From assembly GCF_003473295.1 (NCBI RefSeq), contig NZ_QRMP01000031.1, positions 15,750-50,420 of the forward strand: DNA of 34,671 nt. Reading direction: 5' to 3'. A program made the position numbers and the translations under genes. A model generated the notes under the pieces. It worked only from the letters and a program-made list of their open reading frames with translations. It did not search any database and had not been told where the DNA came from. Below, piece after piece: positions 9,001-15,743 of this stretch. The stretch comes from Parabacteroides sp. AM08-6. GTDB lineage: Bacteria > Bacteroidota > Bacteroidia > Bacteroidales > Tannerellaceae. Each line of letters starts with the position of its first letter. Positions within the stretch are counted from its first letter, which is position 1.

Positions 9001-9936
9001 ATGAGTGATTTAACACAACAAATAGCAACTCTGTTTCTTGCTCAAAAGCAGGATTGGAAATTGGCACGGGACAACTATGCCGCGTTGGCAAATGTACAAA
9101 CCCGTTATTTTAAAGAAGACGGCAAGAATACGGTTTTGCAATTCAATCCCGAACGTATCCGTTCTTCCGCTGCTAAAATAGACAATGCTTCCCTGAATGC
9201 ACGTCCCTGTTTTTTTTGTCATCGTCCGGAGGAGCAAAAGAGCATTTTGTACAATGATACTTTTGAAATCCTGTTAAATCCTTATCCAATCTTCCAAAAT
9301 CATCTGACAATTCCCTTACGCCGGCATGAGAAGCAACAAATCGGACCTTATTATAAGGAAATGCTGGACTTGGCGTCAGACCTTTCCGGTTATGCCATTT
9401 TTTATAACGGACCTAAATGTGGGGCTTCGGCTCCCGACCACATGCATTTTCAGGCCGGCAATGTATTAGCTTTTCCATTAGTGAGAAATTCGAGAGAAGC
9501 ATCGAAAGCCCTTGTCTGGCAAGGGAAACATTCTGCGCTTTCTGTTTTATCCGGTGATTCTCCGGTGGTCTTGCAGTTTGTCTCCACCGATAAAGGAGAA
9601 GTTGCTTCCGCTTTTGAAAAAGTGTACAATCTGATGCCTGTGAAACCTGGCGAATACGAACCGATGATGAATATCCTGACCTGGATGGAGGGAAAGACGT
9701 GGGTGAGCTGTATTTTTCCTCGTAAAGAATTGCGTCCTTCCTGCTATTATGCAGAGGGAGAAGCCAATATCCTGATAAGTCCGGCTACTGTTGAAATGTC
9801 GGGCTTGTTTGTTGTTCCGTTGGAGAAAGATTTTGAGAAAGTGACGTATGTGGATTTAAAGAAGATATGGAAGGAGGTAAGCATTGCCGAAACAGAAAAG
9901 AATGAAATAATCCTGAAAATAAAAGAAAAGATATGA
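9001..9936 (+). CDS. DUF4922 protein, HIT-superfamily nucleotidyltransferase/phosphorylase-like
   Basis: The 311-residue cytoplasmic protein has the features of a GalT/GDP-galactose-phosphorylase-like HIT-superfamily enzyme. CFFCHRPEEQ may form a metal or structural site near residue 71. NPYPIFQNHLTIPLRRH follows near 99. The signature PDHMHFQAGN places His147, His149 and Gln151 in an HxHxQ arrangement like the nucleotidyl-histidine motif. The reaction is therefore probably on a sugar phosphate and a nucleotide, but the substrate is not identified. It overlaps the start of the AmpG-like permease by four bases (ATGA), so the two are translationally coupled and may act on the same imported sugar, for example a muropeptide product. 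That link is inference. Confidence 0.85.
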   Translation: MSDLTQQIATLFLAQKQDWKLARDNYAALANVQTRYFKEDGKNTVLQFNPERIRSSAAKIDNASLNARPCFFCHRPEEQKSILYNDTFEILLNPYPIFQNHLTIPLRRHEKQQIGPYYKEMLDLASDLSGYAIFYNGPKCGASAPDHMHFQAGNVLAFPLVRNSREASKALVWQGKHSALSVLSGDSPVVLQFVSTDKGEVASAFEKVYNLMPVKPGEYEPMMNILTWMEGKTWVSCIFPRKELRPSCYYAEGEANILISPATVEMSGLFVVPLEKDFEKVTYVDLKKIWKEVSIAETEKNEIILKIKEKI

Positions 9937-11243
9937 CACCACGTAACCCTTTGAACGGCAAGCCGTCCACATCATCCCCCTGGTTTTGGGTTCCTTCTTT
10001 GTATTTTGCAGAGGGAATACCGTATGTGGCGGTAATGATTGTCTCGGTTTTGATGTATAAGCGTTTAGGCATTTCTAATACAGATATTGCCCTTTATACG
10101 AGTTGGTTGAATCTACCTTGGGTAATCAAACCGTTCTGGAGTCCGTTTATCGATTTGCTGAAGACGAAACGTTGGTGGGTGGTGACCATGCAGTTGTTGA
10201 TTGGTGCCGGTCTTGCCGGGATAGCTTTTACGATTCCGACTACATTCTTTTTCCAAGCCTCATTGGCTGTGTTTTGGCTGTTAGCCTTTAGTTCGGCTAC
10301 TCATGATATTGCTGCGGATGGTTTCTATATGTTAGCACTCGACTCGCACGAGCAAGCTTTTTTTGTGGGTATCCGTAGCACGTTTTACCGGATTGCAATT
10401 ATTGCCGGTCAAGGATTGTTAGTCATGTTTGCTGGTTTTATGGAAAATCGTACAGGCGATATTCCATTAGCTTGGTCTATTACATTTTTCATTCTGGCAG
10501 GATTGTTTCTGGCTTTGTTTCTGTATCACCGCTACATATTGCCTGTTCCTAAAGAAGATAAGTCGTCGGCTACGATAACACCTGCTACTATATTGAAGGA
10601 GTTTTTCGGGACATTCGTCTCTTTCTTCAAAAAGAAGCAAGCGTTGGTGGCTATTTTGTTTATGCTATTATATCGTTTCCCTGAAGCCCAATTGGCCAAG
10701 CTCGTTACCCCTTTTTTGATTGATCCCCGTGAGGTAGGGGGCTTAGGTTTGAGTACAACTGAAATCGGTTTTGTATATGGCACAATCGGTACAATCGGCC
10801 TGACGTTGGGCGGTATCTTAGGAGGAATAGCTGCTTCCCGCGGAGGTTTGAAGAAATGGATATGGCCGATGGCACTGGCTATTTCTTTGCCGGATGCCGT
10901 TTTTATCTATTTGAGTACGTTTTTACCGGATAGTTTGTTGATTGTCAATATCTGTGTTTTCATCGAACAGTTTGGCTATGGTTTCGGCTTCACGGCCTAT
11001 ATGCTTTATTTAATCTATTATTCGGATGGAGAACATAAAACGGCCCATTATGCTATTTGTACGGCTTTTATGGCTTTGGGCTTGATGCTTCCCGGCATGA
11101 TGGCAGGATGGCTACAGGAGTATTTGGGGTATGTGAATTTCTTCTGGTGGGTGATGGGCTGCTGCCTTGTTACTTTATTGGTTACCGCTTGCTTGGATAT
11201 AAATCCGGAGTTTGGAAAAAAGAACGGGAAAAGTATCGGTTAA
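9933..11243 (+). CDS. MFS transporter, AmpG-like (PAT family) permease
   Basis: This is a 436-residue integral membrane protein with about 12 hydrophobic segments. It resembles the AmpG/SLC33 (peptide-acetyl-CoA-drug) branch of the MFS. Visible family features are YFAEGIPYVAVMIVSVLMYKR at the N-terminus, the first-loop stretch WVIKPFWSPFIDLLKTKRWW, and SSATHDIAADGFYMLAL in helix 4. Proteins of this branch often import anhydromuropeptides for cell-wall recycling. The ATG overlaps the stop of the DUF4922 gene (ATGA), which indicates a two-gene operon. The symbol ampG is withheld because Bacteroidales have several paralogues. Confidence 0.88.
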   Translation: MTPRNPLNGKPSTSSPWFWVPSLYFAEGIPYVAVMIVSVLMYKRLGISNTDIALYTSWLNLPWVIKPFWSPFIDLLKTKRWWVVTMQLLIGAGLAGIAFTIPTTFFFQASLAVFWLLAFSSATHDIAADGFYMLALDSHEQAFFVGIRSTFYRIAIIAGQGLLVMFAGFMENRTGDIPLAWSITFFILAGLFLALFLYHRYILPVPKEDKSSATITPATILKEFFGTFVSFFKKKQALVAILFMLLYRFPEAQLAKLVTPFLIDPREVGGLGLSTTEIGFVYGTIGTIGLTLGGILGGIAASRGGLKKWIWPMALAISLPDAVFIYLSTFLPDSLLIVNICVFIEQFGYGFGFTAYMLYLIYYSDGEHKTAHYAICTAFMALGLMLPGMMAGWLQEYLGYVNFFWWVMGCCLVTLLVTACLDINPEFGKKNGKSIG

Positions 11244-11281
11244 AAATTGCCGGAGATACACTGGCATATTAAAAATATTCC

Positions 11282-11289
11282 TATATTTG
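11282..11289 (+). promoter_or_regulatory. Promoter -7 element of the cobalamin riboswitch RNA
   Basis: TATATTTG is an exact TAnnTTTG match, with a weak -33-like ACTGG about 19 bp upstream. Transcription would start close to 11295, right at the first strand of the riboswitch P1 helix. The riboswitch therefore has its own promoter and is not simply the 3' UTR of the permease gene. Confidence 0.65.
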
Positions 11290-11294
11290 TGGCA

Positions 11295-11467
11295 TGCATT
11301 GTTCCTGCTCCGCTTTCCGTGGAAAAGGATTAAAAGGGAATCGGGTGAAAATCCCGGACAGTCCCGCTGCTGTAAGCTTCAATAACGGATTGGACAAATC
11401 TTTTGCCACTGACATAAAGGTCGGGAAGGCGTTCATTCCGGAAGCAAGTCAGAAGACCTGCAACGCA
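11295..11467 (+). promoter_or_regulatory. Cobalamin (B12) riboswitch aptamer
   Basis: The conserved cobalamin core is easily recognised. The sequence AAAAGGGAA is followed by GGGTGAAAATCCC, then GACAGTCCCGCTGCTGTAA. GCCACTG comes next, then GGGAAGGCG, and the B12 box GCAAGTCAGAAGACCTGC at 11444-11461. P1 can be closed by TGCATTG (11295-11301) with CAACGCA (11461-11467), one mismatch. A continuous reading frame through this region on the plus strand is not a gene. Such riboswitches normally lower expression of B12 uptake or synthesis genes when B12 is plentiful. Here no gene lies between the aptamer and the terminator at 11592-11654. Confidence 0.95.
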
Positions 11468-11591
11468 TATTATTTCGACGGCTTCGAGGAAAGGCCGGAA
11501 GAAGAACATATCAATTGTCTTCATCCTTCTTTTTATTCCCTTTCCCGGAGTCATATACTTTTTGTTTTTAATTATTCTGCCATAATAATTA

Positions 11592-11654
11592 GGAAAAGAG
11601 GCATGAATCGCTATACGGGATGAGCTCCGTCGGTGGTTCATGCTTTCCTTTTTT
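11592..11654 (+). terminator. Strong intrinsic terminator downstream of the riboswitch
   Basis: GGAAA (11592-11596) and GCATGAA (11601-11607) pair with TTCATGC (11637-11643) and TTTCC (11644-11648), leaving a 4-base bulge. An inner ACGG/CCGT stem fits in the loop. A run of six T follows at 11649-11654. It lies about 125 nt after the aptamer. Bases 11468-11591 contain no credible gene; a weaker hairpin (GAAGAAGA with TCTTC/CTTC, about 11500-11531) followed by TTTTT is the other possible expression platform. Confidence 0.8.
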
Positions 11655-11697
11655 ACCGGGTCTTGCACTCCGGACAGCGAACAGTATAAAAGCAATA

Positions 11698-11729
11698 TTT
11701 GTTTATTACTGGAAAAGTGCGTTTATTTG
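11698..11729 (+). promoter_or_regulatory. Candidate promoter of the outer-membrane beta-barrel gene
   Basis: TTTG at 11698-11701 is followed after 20 bp by TTTATTTG (11722-11729), one mismatch from TAnnTTTG. It lies downstream of the riboswitch terminator, so the beta-barrel gene may be transcribed independently of B12. Confidence 0.5.
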
Positions 11730-11757
11730 TATTGGTATTAACTAAAGGTATAAGAAT

Positions 11758-12345
11758 ATGAAAAAGATTGTTGGTGTTATATTAGTGGCGTTGATGACTT
11801 TAGTCGCTATTCCGTCTTCGGCCCAGCTCCGGTTGGGTGTGAAGGGTGGTTTGAATGTATCGTCCGTTCATTTCAATAAGGATTTGGTAAATTCGGACAA
11901 TGTCACAGGTTTTAATATCGGTCCGATGCTGGAAGGGACAATTCCTTTACTCGGAGTCGGTTTTGATGCCGCTATCCTGTATTCGCAGAAAGGTCTCGGT
12001 CTGAAAGCTGAAAAGGATGTAAAGAATGATTATATTGATGTTCCGGTTAACTTGAAATGGAAATTCGGTTTGCCTATCCTTAAATGTTATCTGACAGCCG
12101 GTCCGTATGTCGGTTTCCGGGTAGGAGGCGATAAATTCTGGGATATACCGGGCGAGGTCGGACATCAACTGAAAGCTAAAAGTTTTAATGCCGGTCTGAA
12201 TTTCGGTGCCGGTGTCGAATTGATTAAGCATTTGCAGGTCGGTTTTAATTACGCTTTGGGATTGACGGATGATTACAGTTTGTCGGATATCGATTTGAGC
12301 GGTAAAAACCGGGGATGGTCGGTTACGGCAGCCATCCTTTTCTGA
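11758..12345 (+). CDS. Outer membrane beta-barrel protein (PorT/OMP_b-brl type)
   Basis: The 195-residue protein has a Sec signal peptide with cleavage expected after PSSA, before Gln. The mature part begins RLGVKGGLNVSS, a common start of small Bacteroidetes beta-barrels. It shows alternating strands rich in Gly and aromatic residues (GAGVELIKHLQVGFNYALGL) and ends in Phe (AAILF), the usual BAM recognition end. It probably forms an 8- or 10-stranded barrel in the outer membrane; a ligand cannot be named. A cobalamin riboswitch lies 290 bp upstream, but a terminator and a separate promoter stand between them, so B12 control is uncertain. Confidence 0.88.
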   Translation: MKKIVGVILVALMTLVAIPSSAQLRLGVKGGLNVSSVHFNKDLVNSDNVTGFNIGPMLEGTIPLLGVGFDAAILYSQKGLGLKAEKDVKNDYIDVPVNLKWKFGLPILKCYLTAGPYVGFRVGGDKFWDIPGEVGHQLKAKSFNAGLNFGAGVELIKHLQVGFNYALGLTDDYSLSDIDLSGKNRGWSVTAAILF

Positions 12346-12422
12346 TGCGAACAAATAATCAGGAATTAAGTCTCCTGTTCAGAAGAAAGCAAGTCTGAAT
12401 AGGTGATGATTTAAAGCAATCC

Positions 12423-12539
12423 ATACCACTTGTTCTCTTGTTGACCAGGGTCAGCAAACTTTGCGAGCTTGGTCGGGAAGGTTAACGACCTCGGTCGACA
12501 AGCATACTGAGCCGGGAGCAAAGGAGAGTAAGTGGCATC
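12423..12539. repeat. Array of four 22-bp palindromic repeats inside a larger inverted repeat
   Basis: Units of exactly 22 bp start at 12438, 12460, 12482 and 12504. The shared pattern is CGACC-N2-GGTCG with A-rich right flanks, best in unit 3 and degenerate in unit 4. The array is flanked by CCACTTGTTCTC (12426-12437) and GAGAGTAAGTGG (12525-12536), which pair at 10 of 12 positions. The whole segment could thus fold as one long structure. It lies in the 421-bp gap between the beta-barrel gene and priA. A GAAGG-ATA-CCTTC palindrome follows near 12630. No gene is visible in 12346-12766. Confidence 0.8.
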
Positions 12540-12562
12540 TAAAGGTATAATATGTACTATGA

Positions 12563-12586
12563 AATATAATAGTTCCCTATTATATT
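12563..12586. other. AT-rich perfect hairpin
   Basis: AATATAATAG (12563-12572) pairs perfectly over 10 bp with CTATTATATT (12577-12586) across a TTCC loop. No T-run follows on either strand, so it is not an obvious terminator. It may be an operator or an mRNA-leader hairpin ahead of priA. Confidence 0.6.
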
Positions 12587-12766
12587 CATGATGGAATAAA
12601 GTTTTGTCAGGGTGCAAGCTAAATGATATGAAGGATACCTTCAGGGGGAAGGCTTAGTGTAATTGGCAGATTTATAAAGGGTTATTTGCTGCTTGAAGGA
12701 TGAAGGATGATATTGGACTAAAACGTAGGAAGAGACAAATAGAATGGTGGCTAAAATAGAAATCGA

Positions 12767-15229
12767 ATGAAATACGCAGATGTTATACTCCCGTTGCCGT
12801 TGGAGAATAGCTATACCTATAGCATTCCTTCTGATTTGGAGGCTGCCGTAATACCCGGTTGCCGGGTGATTGTCCATTTCGGTAAAAAGCGTTATTACAC
12901 GGCTATCGTGATGGATGTCCACGAGCGTGAGCCGGATACCCGGTTTGAGACGAAAGAGATTTACGCATTGCTGGATGCCACCCCGGTATTGCGTCGTCCT
13001 CAATTGCGCTTCTGGCAATGGATTGCTTCCTATTATCTTTGTAAACTGGGAGATGTCTATAAAGCTGCTTTGCCTTCCGGACTGAAACTGGAAAGTGAAA
13101 CTGCTGTTACGTATAACGAGGATTTTGTTGCCGACAGCCGTTTGCGACCCAATGAACAGGCTGTATTGGATGCTTTCAAGGGTGTATTGAAACTAACTGT
13201 TTCCGAGTTGGAGAAAAAGACCGGGTTGAGAAATGTTGTTCCTGTTGTCGCTTCTCTGATGGCACGTGGAGCCGTAGGGGTGAGCGAGGAAATGAAGCGG
13301 GGATTTGCCCCGAAGATGCAAACCTTTATCCGGTTGACGGAAGCTTACCGGGAAGAAGAAAAGTTGCAAGCTGTTTTCTCCGAATTCAAGCGGGCGAAGA
13401 AGCAGGAACGCCTCCTGGTTTGTTTTCTGGACCTGAGCCATGCGCTTAATCCTGCCTTGACGCAAGAGGTCTCTAAAAAAGAATTGCTCGAACGCAGCGA
13501 TTGTTCTTCAGCTATTCTGGAAGGATTGTTGAAACGGGGTATCTTGGAAAGTTACGAAAAAGAGGTGGGCCGTCTGCAAGTCCCGGTTTGCCGGCTACAG
13601 TCTCCGAGCCCGTTAAGTGAGGCGCAAGAAAAGGCATATAGTGAGATACACGAAACTTTTAAGGCGAAAGAGGTTTGCCTGTTGCATGGCGTCACCTCCA
13701 GCGGTAAGACGGAGGTGTATATCCGTCTGATAGATGAGGTATTGAAAATGGGGCGTCAGGTATTGTTCCTGCTTCCCGAAATAGCGATAACTACCCAGAT
13801 TACGGAACGGCTGGCCAAAGTTTTCGGTGACCGGCTGCTTGTCTACCATTCCAAATTTTCCGATAATGAACGGGTAGAGGTATGGAACCGCCTTTTACAT
13901 AGCAACGGACCTTTGCTGATACTGGGTGTCCGCTCCTCCCTTTTTCTTCCTTTTAAGGATTTGGGATTGATTATAGTGGATGAAGAGCATGAGAACACTT
14001 ATAAGCAACAAGACCCTGCTCCGCGATACCATGCCCGGAATGCCGCAATAGTTTTGGCCAATATGCACGGGGCTAAAACATTGTTAGGGTCGGCTACCCC
14101 CTCTATTGATTCTTATTTTAATGCGACAACGGGCAAATATGGTCTGGTTGAGTTGAATACGCGTTATGGCGACTGCCTGATGCCGGAGATTATTCCGGTG
14201 GATGTGAAGGAATTGAGGCGTAAGAAGATAATGAAAGATACGCTTTTCTCCCCGTTGTTGGTCGAAAAAGTCAGGGATGCCTTGGCTAAAGGGGAACAGG
14301 CTATCTTATTTCAGAACCGTCGTGGGTTTGCTCCGATGATTGAATGCCGGAGTTGTGGTTGGGTTCCCCATTGTGCCAATTGTGATGTCAGTTTGACTTA
14401 TCATAAGTTTCGGAATGAGCTGGTTTGTCATTATTGCGGTTATAAAATACAACTTCCCTGCCAATGTCCGGAATGTCAGAGTACGGAACTTCGTATGATG
14501 GGGTTCGGAACGGAAAAAGTGGAGGAGGAGATTGCCGGGTATTTCCCTGAAGTAAAAGTAGACCGTCTGGATTTTGACACAGCGCGTACACGTACGGCTT
14601 ACGAACGTATTATTGCGGATTTTGAAAAAGGAAAGACGCGAATCCTGATTGGTACGCAGATGCTTTCGAAAGGATTGGATTTCGGAAATGTAAGTGTCGT
14701 CGGTATCCTGAATGCGGACAGCCTGATGAACTTTCCGGATTTCCGGGCACACGAACGGGCGTATCAGTTGATGGTGCAGGTGAGTGGTCGTGCCGGTCGT
14801 CGTGACAAACGCGGGCTGGTTATTTTGCAAACCAATCAGCCGGAACATCCTTTGATACAAATGGTTCAGCATTTTGCCTATAAAGAAATGGTCCGTTTGC
14901 AGTTGAGTGAACGGAGCGTATTCCGTTATCCGCCTTACTACCGGTTGATTGTCATTATATTGCGTAGCCGGAATGAAGAAGTTTTGCAAGAACTGTCCAC
15001 ATTGTATGCCGACAATTTGCGTATGCGGCTGGGTGAACGGGTACTGGGACCGGTTACTCCCCCTGTTACTTATGTGCAGGCTTTACATATCAAAAAGATT
15101 GTTTTGAAGATAGAGATAGCTGCTGCCATCGCTCCGGTACGTGAAATATTGGAAGCGGTTCATACGGAAATGCTGCGTTATTTGCCATTTAAGCAGTTGA
15201 TAGTTCACTATGATGTGGACCCGGCTTAG
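12767..15229 (+). CDS. priA: Primosomal protein N' (replication restart helicase PriA)
   Basis: This 820-residue superfamily 2 helicase reloads the replisome at stalled forks. The N-terminal 3'-DNA-binding domain begins at residue 1 (YADVILPLPLENSYTYSIP). Walker A GVTSSGKT is at residues 308-315 and Walker B DEEH at 405-408. The zinc-binding insertion has eight Cys at 527, 530, 536, 539, 554, 557, 567 and 570, with an extra Cys at 565. The helicase motifs GTQMLSKGLDFGNVSVVGILNAD and QVSGRAGR follow. Length and motif order are normal for Bacteroidetes PriA. The phosphatase gene starts about 16 bp after the stop, which suggests co-transcription. Confidence 0.98.
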   Translation: MKYADVILPLPLENSYTYSIPSDLEAAVIPGCRVIVHFGKKRYYTAIVMDVHEREPDTRFETKEIYALLDATPVLRRPQLRFWQWIASYYLCKLGDVYKAALPSGLKLESETAVTYNEDFVADSRLRPNEQAVLDAFKGVLKLTVSELEKKTGLRNVVPVVASLMARGAVGVSEEMKRGFAPKMQTFIRLTEAYREEEKLQAVFSEFKRAKKQERLLVCFLDLSHALNPALTQEVSKKELLERSDCSSAILEGLLKRGILESYEKEVGRLQVPVCRLQSPSPLSEAQEKAYSEIHETFKAKEVCLLHGVTSSGKTEVYIRLIDEVLKMGRQVLFLLPEIAITTQITERLAKVFGDRLLVYHSKFSDNERVEVWNRLLHSNGPLLILGVRSSLFLPFKDLGLIIVDEEHENTYKQQDPAPRYHARNAAIVLANMHGAKTLLGSATPSIDSYFNATTGKYGLVELNTRYGDCLMPEIIPVDVKELRRKKIMKDTLFSPLLVEKVRDALAKGEQAILFQNRRGFAPMIECRSCGWVPHCANCDVSLTYHKFRNELVCHYCGYKIQLPCQCPECQSTELRMMGFGTEKVEEEIAGYFPEVKVDRLDFDTARTRTAYERIIADFEKGKTRILIGTQMLSKGLDFGNVSVVGILNADSLMNFPDFRAHERAYQLMVQVSGRAGRRDKRGLVILQTNQPEHPLIQMVQHFAYKEMVRLQLSERSVFRYPPYYRLIVIILRSRNEEVLQELSTLYADNLRMRLGERVLGPVTPPVTYVQALHIKKIVLKIEIAAAIAPVREILEAVHTEMLRYLPFKQLIVHYDVDPA

Positions 15230-15245
15230 GCATTTAAAGATAGAA

Positions 15246-15743
15246 ATGAACATGGAAAAGAAAGAATATAAAATATTATTTGTATGCCTCGGGAATATAT
15301 GTCGTTCTCCTTCCGCCGAGGCTGTGATGAAAAAGCTGGTAAAGGATGCGGGTTTAGAGAAACGAATAAAGATTGACTCTGCCGGAATTATCGGTTATCA
15401 TGAGGGAGAACTTGCCGACTCCCGGATGCGTGCCCACGCTGCCCGCCGGGGATATAAACTGGATTCCATTTCCCGTCCTGTCCGTACAGACGATTTTTTT
15501 GATTTCGACCTGATTATCGGGATGGATAACCGAAATATTGATGACCTCAAAAGAAAGGCGCCCGACCTCGAGTCCGTCGGTAAAATCCATCAAATGACCG
15601 AATATTCCCGAAACAAACTCTACGACTATGTGCCCGACCCTTATTATAGCGGAGCCGAAGGATTCGAACTGGTCCTGGATTTGCTGGAAGATGCCTGCGC
15701 CGGACTATTGGAGCAGATTATTTCTTCAAATCCGGATAACTGA
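15246..15743 (+). CDS. Low-molecular-weight protein tyrosine phosphatase
   Basis: The 165-residue protein shows the complete LMW-PTP fold signatures. The P-loop VCLGNICRSPSAEA has nucleophile Cys14 and Arg20, and the general acid Asp131 lies in DPYYSG near the C-terminus. It dephosphorylates phosphotyrosine in proteins or small aryl phosphates; the natural substrate is unknown. The start is ambiguous between ATG 15246 (MNMEKK) and ATG 15252 (MEKK). A longer frame from 15210 overlapping priA is less likely. Its last 26 bases overlap the convergent pgpH-like gene, so the two C-termini are encoded on opposite strands of the same DNA. Confidence 0.94.
   Translation: MNMEKKEYKILFVCLGNICRSPSAEAVMKKLVKDAGLEKRIKIDSAGIIGYHEGELADSRMRAHAARRGYKLDSISRPVRTDDFFDFDLIIGMDNRNIDDLKRKAPDLESVGKIHQMTEYSRNKLYDYVPDPYYSGAEGFELVLDLLEDACAGLLEQIISSNPDN

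Noticed and set aside
11294..11623. A 109-codon open frame on the plus strand
   Set aside because: It runs through the cobalamin riboswitch aptamer; its composition is that of structured RNA and the encoded peptide resembles no protein.
14306..14989. A 227-codon open frame antisense to priA
   Set aside because: Opposite the zinc-binding and helicase motifs of priA; no domain or expression signal.
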